A DNA stretch of 64,000 nucleotides from an uncultured Alphaproteobacteria bacterium (GCA_944392275.1 CALXWA010000001.1:192737-256736); one strand, 5' to 3'; shown: positions 1 through 9,320, numbered from the stretch's first letter. The notes: generated by a model not told the origin, from the sequence alone. Program-made: numbers and translations.

Positions 1-337
1 CGACAATTTCGTTCCAAGCAAACAAGTCAATAAACAAAAATAAAAAAGCATAATTGAGCAAAAGCAGGCTCAAATAGACAAAGGCGGCTTTAGCATATTC
101 TTTTGCCAAATTGCCTTTTCCTTCAAAGACTAAAGACCGCATGCTTAAAATAGAAAAATTAACGGAAAGCAGATAAGTGATAATCAAAACCACCTGATAG
201 TTCCATTGGAGCCAAGAAATTCCAATAGTAAAAATCAAAAAAGAAAAAACGGTATTTCCGCCACCGACAAGCAAAAAACGCAGTTTTTTGTTAAGCTTAA
301 ACCAATAAGCAAAGATTTTAGATAAAGAAAACATCAT
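1..337 (-). CDS. GtrA-like membrane protein, 3' part cut by window edge
   Basis: Reading the minus strand from an ATG at 337 gives an open frame that runs off the window. The product is very hydrophobic, with about three membrane segments. Near the N-terminus it carries a basic stretch followed by FLLVGGGNTVFSFLIF, which is the typical opening of the GtrA family (small four-helix proteins thought to flip polyprenyl-linked sugars or assist surface-glycan glycosylation). The start is chosen because its ATG overlaps the TGA of the upstream glycosyltransferase in an ATGA junction, so the two are translationally coupled. An in-frame ATG at 349 is also possible. A GtrB-like gene lies at 1326, which supports the family call. 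The C-terminus is not visible. Confidence 0.7.
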   Translation of the reverse strand, partial: MMFSLSKIFAYWFKLNKKLRFLLVGGGNTVFSFLIFTIGISWLQWNYQVVLIITYLLSVNFSILSMRSLVFEGKGNLAKEYAKAAFVYLSLLLLNYAFLFLFIDLFAWNEIV

Positions 338-1155
338 CGCAACAACCATTTTAAGCGTAATTTGTGCAAAATAACTTTCCAATACGGATAGCGTTTTGCG
401 TTGTTCAAGCCGAGATTTTGCCGAATAACCTCTTTAACTTTTTGGTCGGCAATTCGCATGGCATCTTTTCTTACTAAAGAAAAGTTATTTCCGTGCAAAT
501 TATAAAAAAACAAAACTTCTCGCAGATTGGCAAGTTTTAATCCGTGCAACAGAGCCTCGGTCCACAAGCCATAATCTTCTGCCGGAGAATAATCCGGATT
601 ATAGCGGAGGTGAAAACGTTCAAAATCAGCTTTCCGTATCATGGCCGAAGAATGCATGACCGGGCACCCGTGCCAAGCATCTTCCAAAGATGGAAAGTCG
701 GGATGCACCCAAACCCATCCCAAATTAATGAAAGCGTTTTTGAGTTTTTTCCAAAAGTTTTTCCCTTTGGTAGAACAAAAAAGCTCTGTAGCACACCCAA
801 CAACACTAACATCAGGATGCTCGTCCAAAAAATGCACCTGTTTTTCCAACCGAAGAGGATGAGAACGATCATCATGATCGGATATTGCCAAATATTCTCC
901 CTTTGCCAAGTCCATTAATTTGTTACGGGAGGCAGAGATGCCTAAATTTTTCTCATTTTTATAATAAGATATTCGCGGATCCTTAACTTGTAGGATTAGC
1001 TTTTCAGTGTCATCACAAGAGGCGTCATCCAGCAAAATCAGTTCAAAGTCTTGAAACGTTTGTTGCAAAAAACTGTTCAGAGTTTCCACAAGAAACGGAG
1101 CAGAATTATAGAGCGGAATCAAAACGGAAACTTTAGGGACTTTGTTCATAATCAA
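334..1155 (-). CDS. Family 2 glycosyltransferase (GT-A fold)
   Basis: A 273-aa cytoplasmic protein. The N-terminus KVSVLIPLYNSAPFLVETL is the nucleotide-sugar binding opening of GT2 enzymes, followed by LILLDDASCDDT (first acidic motif, about residue 42) and a DHDD metal-binding motif near residue 93. No membrane helix is evident. It likely transfers a sugar from a nucleotide donor to a lipid-linked or surface glycan; the substrate cannot be read from sequence. Its stop overlaps the start of the downstream GtrA-like gene on the same strand, so the two form an operon. The start at 1155 has an AAGGATTG ribosome-binding site on the minus strand. Confidence 0.85.
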   Translation of the reverse strand: MIMNKVPKVSVLIPLYNSAPFLVETLNSFLQQTFQDFELILLDDASCDDTEKLILQVKDPRISYYKNEKNLGISASRNKLMDLAKGEYLAISDHDDRSHPLRLEKQVHFLDEHPDVSVVGCATELFCSTKGKNFWKKLKNAFINLGWVWVHPDFPSLEDAWHGCPVMHSSAMIRKADFERFHLRYNPDYSPAEDYGLWTEALLHGLKLANLREVLFFYNLHGNNFSLVRKDAMRIADQKVKEVIRQNLGLNNAKRYPYWKVILHKLRLKWLLR

Positions 1156-1325
1156 TCCTTTCGCAACAAAAGCTAAAAAATATTTTAGACATATTTACAA
1201 ACATGTCTAGTGATTAACTTAAGATAATCATTTAAAAATTGTGTAGGAATTTTTTTGCCTCTATACAAGTTTTAGAAGAAAGTGATATATTAAAATCAAG
1301 TAGGTTTAATCACAGAGAGGTTGAT

Positions 1326-2300
1326 ATGGCTGAAAAATTACAAAAATTGTTAATCATCTTACCATGCTATAATGAGGAAGAAATTTTACCCTCCACAATA
1401 AAAACCATGAAAAAGCTTTTGACCTCGCTGGTTAAAGAAAAAAAAGTCAGTCCCGAAAGTAAAATCTGTTTGGTAAATGATGGCTCAAAGGACAAAACTT
1501 GGGAGATTATCTCGCAAACCTGTGCTCAAGATAAAATGTTTGCCGGAATAAAGCTTTCTCGCAATTTTGGACACCAAAGTACAATTATTGCCGGCATGTA
1601 TAGCGTTGATGCCGATTTGTATGTAACAATCGATGCCGATTTGCAGGATAACCCGGAATGCATTGCCGAAATGTTAAAATGTGTGGAAGAGGGAGCAGAG
1701 GTTGTCTATGGTATCCGCAAATCTCGCAAAACCGACAGTATTTTCAAACGAACCAGTGCACAATTATATTATCGTTTGTTAAATTTGTTTGGGGTTGATG
1801 TCTTGTACAACCATGCGGATTATCGCTTAATGAGTCGTCGTGCGGTCGAAACCTTAAAACAATTTCCCGAGCGGAATCTCTTTTTGCGAGCAACAGTTCC
1901 CTTACTTGGCTTTAAGACGGCACAAGTTTATTACGACAGAACAGCCCGTACGGCCGGAGAAACAAAGTATCCCTTGAACAAAATGTTAGCTTTGGCCTGG
2001 AACGGGGTATCCAGCTTTTCAATTGTTCCGTTGCGGATTGTAACTTTTTTGGGGTTGTTTATTTGCTTTTTAAGCGTTTTGTTTCTGATATACTTGTTTT
2101 ACCGGTATTCAGCCAAAGGGACGGTTGTCGGCTGGGCTTCTTTGGTTACGATAATCACGATTTTCAGCGGAGTTCAGCTCTTATCTCTGGGAATCATCGG
2201 AGAATATATTGCCAAAATATTCGTTGAGGCCAAAAAACGCCCGTTGTTTATCGTTGAAGAAACACTAAACTTGGACGATAAAGAAAAAATAAAAGATTAA
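1326..2300 (+). CDS. Polyprenyl-phosphate glycosyltransferase, GtrB/DPM1-like
   Basis: A 324-aa protein starting MAEKLQKLLIILPCYNEEE. It has the GT2 signature NDGSKDKTW, then DADLQDNPE, the DXD region typical of dolichol- and undecaprenyl-phosphate sugar transferases. The last quarter holds two membrane helices (PLRIVTFLGLFICFLSVLF and the TIITIFSGVQLLSLGIIGEY region), the usual GtrB/ArnC-like tail. It should load a sugar onto undecaprenyl phosphate at the inner membrane. The frame is open back to 1239, but ATG 1326 is preferred because AGAGAGG precedes it at the right spacing and family homology starts there. It converges with and overlaps by 4 bp the minus-strand membrane protein. GtrA-like and multi-spanning neighbours suggest a three-part glycan-modification set. 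Confidence 0.85.
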   Translation: MAEKLQKLLIILPCYNEEEILPSTIKTMKKLLTSLVKEKKVSPESKICLVNDGSKDKTWEIISQTCAQDKMFAGIKLSRNFGHQSTIIAGMYSVDADLYVTIDADLQDNPECIAEMLKCVEEGAEVVYGIRKSRKTDSIFKRTSAQLYYRLLNLFGVDVLYNHADYRLMSRRAVETLKQFPERNLFLRATVPLLGFKTAQVYYDRTARTAGETKYPLNKMLALAWNGVSSFSIVPLRIVTFLGLFICFLSVLFLIYLFYRYSAKGTVVGWASLVTIITIFSGVQLLSLGIIGEYIAKIFVEAKKRPLFIVEETLNLDDKEKIKD

Positions 2301-3967
2301 TCAAGGATTTTATAAATAAGAAAAACCTTGTTTTCATAAACTTTTACCTTTTGGCGGCGAGCAATGACGGCATAATCGTCAAACTCATAATAGTTCTTTT
2401 TATAAATGTAATAATCGCCTTTATCCGGTACCGGACGCGGAATAATCGGTTTGTAAATTTTCCGCATGGCATAATAATACATAGCACGATTATCCGGCAT
2501 GTTTGGTGTTTTGAAAACAACTAGCTTTTCCGGCCAATAGTAATGAAAAGCCGTGCTCCAAGAGTCAATCGTCCATTGATTATACTCAACAAAGCGGGAG
2601 AGATAAACGTGGATAGCTTGTTTATCGCTGGAATTAGAAGCCAAAAACTCGGCCGCTTCTCGATAATAAACACCTTGCTCGGTCTGAAAATTATGATAAT
2701 TAATACTGGCTGACCAAGACAAAAAAGCGACTAAGACACAAGCCGCCATTTTGGACGGCCGCATGTTCCATACCAAATAAAGTCCGCCAAAAAGGGTCGC
2801 AATTACCAGATAATAACTCTTAAAATAGACATGGGTAGAAATCGGGGCAAGCTTGATGTAAAAAATAATGGCATAAATAGAAATAAGGGCTCCCAAAAAC
2901 AACCCTTCATTAAACATGGGATTTCCGTTAAAGCGTTTTTGCCATATTTTCTTGACAAGAACAATAATGCCGATGACAGCAATAAAGAGCTCAACACGGT
3001 ATAAATAAAACAGGTTTATAAATTCTTCCCGCCCCATGGCGATATAAGAATTTTTGTCCGACTGAACCATAATTAACATATATAAGGTGGAATACAGCCA
3101 CATTGAGAAAAACATCATAAATTCCAAGGGCATGGACTTTATGGTGCGGAAGGGATGTATAAAACTCTTAAAATTAATGTTTTCAACATAAACGTGGTAT
3201 AAAATTGCAACAATCAAAATCCCTAAATACAAAAGGATAGCGTGTTCCTTGGTATAAAGAGCCAAGTTCATAAAAATGACAAAGGCAAAAAAATTGCGTT
3301 TTTTTGACCCTTCCAGACAGTACTTCTTTGCTTCAATCAAGCTAAGGAGAATAAAAAGAAGCATGTTTTGTTCAGGAAAAATGATGTTATTAATCCAAAA
3401 GATACCGGGTAACAACATCAACGCAGAAATTCCGAGTAAGCGTTGGACAACGGGAACAAAACTCAAAAAGCGATAAAACAAAAAGGCAATTAAAGCATTT
3501 TTAAGGAGAAGATAAAAGTCAATTAGGTAATAATTGTGGGTGAGGGCATAGACCAAATTAACATCAAAAAAGGCCGTTGGTGTAAAACGTTCCGTATCAA
3601 ATTGAGGCATTGCTCCACGGAGAAAAATCATGATGGTGTTTTGAGACATAAGATCATGATTATTAAAGAGAGAGTTCTCAAGCAACAGCATGGCAAGCAA
3701 ATACGCAGACAAAACAAGCAATAATAAATACAAGCTCAAGCGGTGCATCTTATTTTGGCGATCAAAAGAAAAATTTTCTTTTGGAAAAGTATTTTCATAA
3801 GCCGGAGCAGATTTACGAACCGTGAGCCATGTTGCAATCAGGACCAAAACCAACACAATGGCCGCAAAAAGAAACCACCCCTTAAAAAAGAAAAAATTCG
3901 TAAAATTCCGGCCGATTGTACTTAAAATATCGGGTTGAAACAAAGGTTCATAAAGCATAAGATCCAT
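2297..3967 (-). CDS. Multi-spanning membrane protein, putative Gtr-type glycosyltransferase
   Basis: A 556-aa protein with roughly ten to eleven hydrophobic segments, the first at about residues 30-50, and a hydrophilic C-terminal region of about 130 residues. I recognise no catalytic motif with certainty. Size, topology and position beside GtrA-like and GtrB-like genes match the type-specific glycosyltransferase (Gtr or GT-C-like) that moves a sugar from polyprenyl phosphate to a periplasmic acceptor. That function is inference from context. The C-terminal part is rich in Tyr and Lys (for example YYIYKKNYYEFDDY) and probably periplasmic. It ends inside the last codons of the GtrB-like gene on the opposite strand. 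Confidence 0.6.
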   Translation of the reverse strand: MDLMLYEPLFQPDILSTIGRNFTNFFFFKGWFLFAAIVLVLVLIATWLTVRKSAPAYENTFPKENFSFDRQNKMHRLSLYLLLLVLSAYLLAMLLLENSLFNNHDLMSQNTIMIFLRGAMPQFDTERFTPTAFFDVNLVYALTHNYYLIDFYLLLKNALIAFLFYRFLSFVPVVQRLLGISALMLLPGIFWINNIIFPEQNMLLFILLSLIEAKKYCLEGSKKRNFFAFVIFMNLALYTKEHAILLYLGILIVAILYHVYVENINFKSFIHPFRTIKSMPLEFMMFFSMWLYSTLYMLIMVQSDKNSYIAMGREEFINLFYLYRVELFIAVIGIIVLVKKIWQKRFNGNPMFNEGLFLGALISIYAIIFYIKLAPISTHVYFKSYYLVIATLFGGLYLVWNMRPSKMAACVLVAFLSWSASINYHNFQTEQGVYYREAAEFLASNSSDKQAIHVYLSRFVEYNQWTIDSWSTAFHYYWPEKLVVFKTPNMPDNRAMYYYAMRKIYKPIIPRPVPDKGDYYIYKKNYYEFDDYAVIARRQKVKVYENKVFLIYKILD

Positions 3968-4030
3968 CTCTCGTTAATTCAAATCACGTCCAGATAATAA
4001 GACAAATAAAGAAAAAATTCTCCATTTTTA

Positions 4031-4058
4031 TTGTTTTCTTAACAATTTATTGTATAAA
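4031..4058 (+). promoter_or_regulatory. Putative sigma-70 promoter for clpP-clpX
   Basis: TTGTTT at 4031-4036, a 16-nt spacer and TATAAA at 4053-4058 lie 44 nt upstream of the clpP ATG. The region is very AT-rich, so chance matches are possible. Confidence 0.4.
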
Positions 4059-4101
4059 TAATAATAAAATAAATAAGATTTATAATTAAAAGGAATAAAA
4101 A

Positions 4102-4722
4102 ATGACAAATCCATTTGCACCAAGCGATGCTCTTATCCCCATGGTTATAGAGCAAACCTCAAAAGGGGAACGTTCTTTTGATATTTATTCTCGTTTGCTT
4201 AAAGAAAGGATTATTTTTCTGACCGGAGAAGTCAATGATGAAATTTCTTCATTGGTTTGTGCTCAGCTTTTATTTTTGGAGTCAGAAGATCCGAAGAAAG
4301 ATATATTCTTTTATATCAATTCTCCCGGAGGTTCCGTTACGGCAGGAATGGCCATGTATGATACCATGAACTATATTAATTGCGACGTTAATACCATCTG
4401 CATCGGGCAGGCATGTTCAATGGGATCCTTGTTGCTAACGGCCGGAGCAAAGGGAAAACGCATTTCTTTGCCCAACTCCCAAATCATGATCCATCAGCCT
4501 TCCGGTGGTTTCCAAGGGCAAGCAACCGATATGGAAATTCGTACCCGTTTGATTTTGGATATGAAAAAAAGATTAAATAAAATTTATGCCGATCGGACCG
4601 GACAAAAGCTTTCGGTAATAGAAAAAGCAATGGAAAGAGATAATTTTATGACGCCGGAAGAGGCTAAGAAATTTGGTTTGATTGACCAGATTATTACATC
4701 TCGACAAGATATTTTAAAATAG
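4102..4722 (+). CDS. clpP: ATP-dependent Clp protease proteolytic subunit
   Basis: A 206-aa serine peptidase of the S14 family that forms the ClpP tetradecamer and degrades proteins unfolded by ClpX or ClpA. The catalytic triad is visible: Ser106 in QACSMGS, His131 in IMIHQPSGG and Asp180 in MERDNFM. The N-terminus [20 protein letters not shown] has the usual short propeptide followed by the family MVIEQT motif. The ATG follows AAAAGGAATAA, a good ribosome-binding site. It sits 9 bp upstream of clpX, the standard bacterial operon. Confidence 0.98.
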   Translation: MTNPFAPSDALIPMVIEQTSKGERSFDIYSRLLKERIIFLTGEVNDEISSLVCAQLLFLESEDPKKDIFFYINSPGGSVTAGMAMYDTMNYINCDVNTICIGQACSMGSLLLTAGAKGKRISLPNSQIMIHQPSGGFQGQATDMEIRTRLILDMKKRLNKIYADRTGQKLSVIEKAMERDNFMTPEEAKKFGLIDQIITSRQDILK

Positions 4723-4731
4723 GATAAGAAA

Positions 4732-6003
4732 ATGACAGACAAAAAAGACGATAACAACGATGTATTGCATTGCTCGTTCTGCGGAAAGAGCCAGAATGAG
4801 GTAAAAAAGTTAATCGCCGGTCGCGGTGTTTATATTTGTGATGAATGTATAGATGTGTGCATCAACATCGTTTCAGATGAATTAAACGAAAGCAAAAATA
4901 ACCCGTTAGGAGGTTCTACTGCGGAAAGTCTTCCGTCTCCGTCCAAAATTAAAGAATTTTTGGATCAATATGTCATTGGTCAAGAACAAGCCAAAAAAGT
5001 TCTTTCCGTTGCGGTTTACAACCACTACAAACGCTTAAACTGCCAACAAAATAAAAATGATATTGAAATTGCCAAATCCAACGTGATTTTGATTGGTTCA
5101 ACCGGTAGCGGAAAAACGCTTTTGGCACAGACGTTGGCCAAAATATTGGATGTTCCGTTTGCAATCTCGGATGCCACAACATTAACCGAGGCCGGTTATG
5201 TTGGAGAAGATGTTGAAAACATTATCTTAAAATTGGTCCAAAACGCCAATTATGATATTGAAAAAGCTCAGCGTGGTATTGTCTATATTGATGAGATTGA
5301 TAAAATTACGCGTAAAACAGACGGACCTTCCATAACCCGAGATGTATCGGGAGAAGGAGTCCAACAGGCGTTGTTAAAAATTATTGAAGGGACGGTTGCC
5401 AATGTTCCGCCCCAAGGCGGAAGAAAGCACCCGCAACAAGAATTTTTGCATGTTGATACCAGCAATATTTTGTTTATCTGCGGCGGGGCTTTTGCCGGAT
5501 TGGAAAAAATTGTCAGCCGCCGTGGCAAAGAAAATTCCATTGGCTTTGGAGCCAGAGTAACCGGAAAAGACGAACGCAACATCGGAGAAATCATCAAAGA
5601 TGTCCAGCCGGAAGATTTACTGAAATACGGTTTGATTCCGGAGTTTATCGGCCGTCTACCGGTCATTGCAACATTAGATGACTTAAATGAAGAGGCTTTA
5701 ATCCGTGTTTTAACAGAACCCAAGAATGCTCTTTTAAAACAATATCAAACCATGTTTGAGATGGATAATGTCAAATTAACCATGACCGATGGAGCTCTCA
5801 AAGCAATTGCCAAAAAAGCAATTGAACGCAAAACCGGAGCACGCGGTTTGAGAGCAATCATGGAAGATACATTGCTGGAATTGATGTATGAAATTCCGGA
5901 TAAAAAAGATGTTGCAGAAATTGTGATTGATGAAAAAGTCATCAATAAAGAAAAGAAAGCGGAGTTTATTCTTCGTAAAAAAGAAAATAAAAAAGCATCT
6001 TAA
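4732..6003 (+). CDS. clpX: ATP-dependent Clp protease ATP-binding subunit ClpX
   Basis: A 423-aa AAA+ unfoldase partner of ClpP. The N-terminal zinc-binding domain has Cys14, Cys17, Cys36 and Cys39. The Walker A motif is GSTGSGKT (122-129) and Walker B is IVYIDEID (about 183-190). Further on are the QGGRKHP pore-2 loop and the sensor region GFGARVTG. Length matches the family. The gene is 9 bp from clpP and is closed by a strong terminator immediately after its stop codon. Confidence 0.98.
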   Translation: MTDKKDDNNDVLHCSFCGKSQNEVKKLIAGRGVYICDECIDVCINIVSDELNESKNNPLGGSTAESLPSPSKIKEFLDQYVIGQEQAKKVLSVAVYNHYKRLNCQQNKNDIEIAKSNVILIGSTGSGKTLLAQTLAKILDVPFAISDATTLTEAGYVGEDVENIILKLVQNANYDIEKAQRGIVYIDEIDKITRKTDGPSITRDVSGEGVQQALLKIIEGTVANVPPQGGRKHPQQEFLHVDTSNILFICGGAFAGLEKIVSRRGKENSIGFGARVTGKDERNIGEIIKDVQPEDLLKYGLIPEFIGRLPVIATLDDLNEEALIRVLTEPKNALLKQYQTMFEMDNVKLTMTDGALKAIAKKAIERKTGARGLRAIMEDTLLELMYEIPDKKDVAEIVIDEKVINKEKKAEFILRKKENKKAS

Positions 6004-6004
6004 A

Positions 6005-6037
6005 AAAATCCCCTCTAATAATGAGGGGATTTTTTTG
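6005..6037 (+). terminator. Rho-independent terminator after clpX
   Basis: ATCCCCTC and GAGGGGAT form an 8-bp stem around a 7-nt loop, followed by seven T residues. It lies directly after the clpX stop. Confidence 0.9.
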
Positions 6038-6151
6038 AAAAAAGATTATGCAAAAAACAAAAAAATTTTCAGACAGCCCTTGACAGAAAATTTAAGAGTT
6101 GTATTTGTATCTGCGGTAAAAAAAAGAATAAATCATATTAACTCAGAAAGA

Positions 6152-7888
6152 ATGAAAATGTCAGCCTTAATACAAAGAATTAGCTCGTTTTATATTGCAA
6201 ACTTTGTTCCAAAATTAATAGAAGTTTTGCATAAAAGAAAATACACTGTTGAACATTTTAAAAGAGACAGCATTGCGGGAATGACGGTAGCCGTTGTTTC
6301 GATTCCGTTGGCCATGGCTTTGGCGATTGCCTCCGGTGTGACTCCGGCTCAAGGGTTATATACAGCAATTGTTGCCGGATTTTTTATTGCACTTTTGGGC
6401 GGGTGTCGTTACCAAATCGGCGGCCCGACGGGAGCATTTGTTGTCATTATCTATAGTGTTATCAGCCAATATGGTTATGAAGGTTTAGCCATGACCATGG
6501 TTGTTGCAGGAATTGTCATGATATCAGCCGGGCTTCTCCGCTTGGGAACATACATCAAATATATTCCGTATCCGGTTGTGGTTGGTTTTACGGCCGGTAT
6601 CGGTTTGTTGTTAATTTCAACCCAAATAAAAGATTTAATCGGCTTGCAGGTAGATTCGGTTCCAGCAGATTTTCTTCCGAAATGGAAAGTATATTTGAGC
6701 AATTTAGATAAACTAAGCATGACATCGGTAATTGTCAGCATGTTTTCTTTTATGTGCATTTTTTATATTAAAATGCGTGCTCCAAAGCTTCCGGTTTATT
6801 TAATCAGCGTGGTTGCCTCAACATTATTGGTTGCCGTTTGCGGGTTAAATATTGATACCATCGGTAATAAATTTGGAGGTATTCCGCATTTTCTTCCGGC
6901 GCCTCATTTTCCGGAGTTTGATTTAGCTTTGGCTTTAAAGGTTTTGCCAAGCGGCTTAACCATTGCTTTTTTGGCAAGTATTGAATCTTTACTGAGTGCT
7001 ACGGTAGTCGACGGAATGAGCGGTGATAACCACAATTCGAATGCCGAGTTGATTGGGGAAGGTATTGCCAATTTGGCCTCCGTTGCTTTTATGGGTGTTC
7101 CGGCAACCGGAGCAATAGCCCGTACGGCAACCAATTATAAAGCAAATGCTTATTCTCCGTTAGCCGGAGTTATGCAATCGGTTTTCTTGCTGTTGTTTAT
7201 GCTTTTATTGTCACCGGCCGCAAAATACATTCCACTGGCTTGTTTGTCTACGGTATTGATCTTAATCGGCTGGAACATGCTCAATTTGGATAAAATGTAT
7301 AAATTAATCAAAGGCCCGAGAGGAGATCGTTATACATTACTGGTAACGCTTTTGTTAACAATTTTGGTTGACCTTAACACGGCAATTTCGGTTGGTTTTA
7401 TTCTGGCCAGTATTATCTTTATGCATCGCATGAGTAAAGAAATTGAAATTGAAACCGATGAAGAAACCATTCCTGAAGTCAGCGGCGGACGAGAAATGGC
7501 CGAAGTCCTTCACAACAAAGGGGTTATGTCCTTACGTTTTTCCGGTCCGTTATTTTTTGGCGGAGCCTCACAAATTTCAAGCTTTTTCAAAAAAATAAAG
7601 GATCATCCGAAGGTTTTGATTTTGCGTATGGGTTATGTTCCGGTTGTTGATGCAAGCGGTGCCAATATCATTGTTGAGTTTGTAAAAAAACTTCAAAAAT
7701 ACGATACCAAAATCATTTTCTCAAATGTTAAAAAGCAACCACGTCGTGTTTTGCATGATGCTTTTTTGAAAGAAGGGATAAATTATCACACGATTTCAAC
7801 GGCATCAACCTTTGAAAATGCCTTAAAGATGGCTCGCCGTTACCTTAAAGGAGGCAAAGAACAAAACACTCCGGAGACAAAAGAATAA
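6152..7888 (+). CDS. SulP family anion permease with STAS domain
   Basis: A 578-aa inner-membrane transporter. The N-terminal cytoplasmic segment leads into SIAGMTVAVVSIPLAMALAI, the conserved SulP helix-1 region, then ten or more hydrophobic segments including CRYQIGGPTGAFVVII. Residues after about 440 form a cytoplasmic STAS domain (VMSLRFSGPLFFGGASQ, then VPVVDASGANIIVEF, the loop carrying the usual Asp-Ala-Ser). Substrates in the family include sulfate, bicarbonate and dicarboxylates; this one cannot be assigned. The frame is open upstream to 5927, but that would overlap clpX and read through its terminator. ATG 6152 after CAGAAAG is the probable start, with ATG 6158 as an alternative. 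Confidence 0.88.
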   Translation: MKMSALIQRISSFYIANFVPKLIEVLHKRKYTVEHFKRDSIAGMTVAVVSIPLAMALAIASGVTPAQGLYTAIVAGFFIALLGGCRYQIGGPTGAFVVIIYSVISQYGYEGLAMTMVVAGIVMISAGLLRLGTYIKYIPYPVVVGFTAGIGLLLISTQIKDLIGLQVDSVPADFLPKWKVYLSNLDKLSMTSVIVSMFSFMCIFYIKMRAPKLPVYLISVVASTLLVAVCGLNIDTIGNKFGGIPHFLPAPHFPEFDLALALKVLPSGLTIAFLASIESLLSATVVDGMSGDNHNSNAELIGEGIANLASVAFMGVPATGAIARTATNYKANAYSPLAGVMQSVFLLLFMLLLSPAAKYIPLACLSTVLILIGWNMLNLDKMYKLIKGPRGDRYTLLVTLLLTILVDLNTAISVGFILASIIFMHRMSKEIEIETDEETIPEVSGGREMAEVLHNKGVMSLRFSGPLFFGGASQISSFFKKIKDHPKVLILRMGYVPVVDASGANIIVEFVKKLQKYDTKIIFSNVKKQPRRVLHDAFLKEGINYHTISTASTFENALKMARRYLKGGKEQNTPETKE

Positions 7889-7940
7889 CTTATATAAAGT
7901 TGTTGCTTTTTGCACGGTCTTGACATTTAATGGAAAACAA

Positions 7941-7972
7941 AGATACCGATGCACCATAGTGCGTCGGTATCT
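7941..7972. other. Near-perfect 14-bp hairpin upstream of the CxxC membrane protein
   Basis: A 32-bp imperfect palindrome with a 14-bp stem (one G-T pair) and a CATA loop lies between the SulP gene and the gene at 8001. It is not followed by a T run, so a simple intrinsic terminator is doubtful. A TATTAT that could be a -10 box follows at 7975-7980. It could be a protein-binding site or a leader hairpin. Confidence 0.5.
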
Positions 7973-8000
7973 GGTATTATAGCAAGCAAAGGAAAAAAAG

Positions 8001-8546
8001 ATGATATTATTGGTCGTAATGTTTTTGTTAGCCTTTACAACATCGGCTTGGGCTAATCCGGCATGTGCCGTTTGTACAATCGCCGTAGGTGCTTCTCTGG
8101 AAATTGCACGCAGCCTTGGGGTTGATGATAGCGTTGTCGGCGTATGGGCCGGAGGCTTTTTGGCTCTTCTCGGCTATTGGTTAATTTTGTGGTTTGAGAA
8201 AAAAGGCTGGCGTTTTTGGGGAAGAGATGTCCTTTCCATGGTCATTTCCGTTGGAGCCATTGGCTTTATGTATATCAGTGAAATGAAGTATTCCCCGATA
8301 GCAATCGGAATCTTTTATCTGGATCCGTTTTTGTTTAGCACCCTTTTAGGGGCTTTTATCCTTATTTATTCTTCAAAGTTTTATCAATGGATGAAAGCTC
8401 GCAATGGCGGACACGCTCATTTTCCGTTTGAAAAAGTTGTTGTTCCGGTTGTTGCATTGGCCGCGGCAAGTGCTTATTTTTATTTTTATCCGCTATGCCA
8501 GCCGGCCGTTGAGGCTGCCTCCGCCGCAGAATTATATTCGTTTTAG
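8001..8546 (+). CDS. Conserved membrane protein with N-terminal CxxC, function unknown
   Basis: A 181-aa protein with an N-terminal signal or membrane segment (residues 1-18), then NPACAVCTIAVGAS, in which Cys22 and Cys25 form a CxxC at the start of the exported part. Four more hydrophobic segments follow, with another Cys near the C-terminus (FYPLCQP). I do not recognise a named family. From memory, similar proteins occur in Patescibacteria and other anaerobic lineages, which I cannot verify here. A redox or metal role for the cysteines is only a guess. It is 9 bp upstream of the next gene, so the two are probably cotranscribed. Confidence 0.75.
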   Translation: MILLVVMFLLAFTTSAWANPACAVCTIAVGASLEIARSLGVDDSVVGVWAGGFLALLGYWLILWFEKKGWRFWGRDVLSMVISVGAIGFMYISEMKYSPIAIGIFYLDPFLFSTLLGAFILIYSSKFYQWMKARNGGHAHFPFEKVVVPVVALAAASAYFYFYPLCQPAVEAASAAELYSF

Positions 8547-8555
8547 GAGCACAAA

Positions 8556-9140
8556 ATGAGAAAAGCAAAAGATGTTAAAGAATTTGTCGAAAGAATAGAT
8601 TCAGCCAAAAAAGTTAATCCCAAAGATTTATCTTCGGATCAGGATTTGACGATTGCAATTATGAACTTAATTTCAATTGAGGAACATCTGGTCTTTAGCG
8701 GAGCTAAAACAGGCAAAAATTCTTTTTACGATTTGGTTGAAGATGTTCGCGAATTACGCAAAACATTAATGCAAAAAGTTATCCCGGCCTATGAAGGGGA
8801 GGTATGGTGCATTTCCAAACACTTGTTAGCCTCCAGCATGCGGTTAATGGAAGTTGGAACAAAACAACAATCCTTGGGGAACAAAGAGGAAGCCTACAAG
8901 CTCTTCAATCAAGCCTATGAGCTTTATTGTATGTTCTGGGGTTTGAATATGAACATGCTTAATGTTGATGATGTTAAGTGGATTGAAGATAAGGGCGATG
9001 ATATTAAACGTCTTTCCGCAAAAGTAGAAGAAGCCACCAAGTCATCTCCCAAACAAGAAAATGAGGCCCCAAAACCTCAGGGTAAATTGGCAAAAATGAA
9101 AGCTTTTGTCCGTAAGGCCGTCGATTGTTGTATTGAGTAA
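8556..9140 (+). CDS. Conserved soluble protein of unknown function, paired with the CxxC membrane protein
   Basis: A 194-aa cytoplasmic protein, mostly helical by composition, with no signal peptide or membrane helix. Conserved-looking stretches are VNPKDLSSDQDLTIAIMNLI, SIEEHLVFSGAKTGK and YEGEVWCISKHLLASSMRLM. The last 40 residues are Lys-rich and low-complexity until a final KAVDCCIE. I cannot name a family; my recollection is of uncharacterised homologues in Patescibacteria. The start follows AGGAGCACAAA and lies 9 bp after the membrane-protein gene. A strong terminator follows. Confidence 0.75.
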   Translation: MRKAKDVKEFVERIDSAKKVNPKDLSSDQDLTIAIMNLISIEEHLVFSGAKTGKNSFYDLVEDVRELRKTLMQKVIPAYEGEVWCISKHLLASSMRLMEVGTKQQSLGNKEEAYKLFNQAYELYCMFWGLNMNMLNVDDVKWIEDKGDDIKRLSAKVEEATKSSPKQENEAPKPQGKLAKMKAFVRKAVDCCIE

Positions 9141-9152
9141 AAAGCCGTCTTA

Positions 9153-9192
9153 AAAAAACATCTCCGTTAAGTGTTACGGAGATGTTTTTTTA
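9153..9192 (+). terminator. Rho-independent terminator
   Basis: CATCTCCGT and ACGGAGATG form a 9-bp stem, extended by A/T pairs and followed by a run of T. It closes the unit ending at 9140. Confidence 0.9.
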
Positions 9193-9285
9193 TATACCCG
9201 TACAGGATCCCAATTTGGCCCAAAACTTACGATAAGGAAAGGTTTCATAGGCTTTCAAATTAGTTCTTATGATTTGACACAGAAT

Positions 9286-9318
9286 AAAAAAAAGCACCTT
9301 TAAAAAGGTGCTTTTTTT
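9286..9318 (-). terminator. Terminator of ppiD, usable in both directions
   Basis: The AAAGCACCTT/AAGGTGCTTT stem has an A run on one side and a T run on the other. It lies just past the ppiD stop. The 95 bp between this and the previous terminator hold nothing I can identify. Confidence 0.85.
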
Positions 9319-9320
9319 AA

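Noticed and set aside
544-918. Plus-strand ORF of 124 codons opposite the glycosyltransferase at 334-1155
   Set aside because: Its product has no family features and it lies wholly inside a well-supported gene on the other strand.
5927-6151. N-terminal extension of the SulP transporter
   Set aside because: It would overlap clpX and cross its terminator. Family homology starts after ATG 6152.
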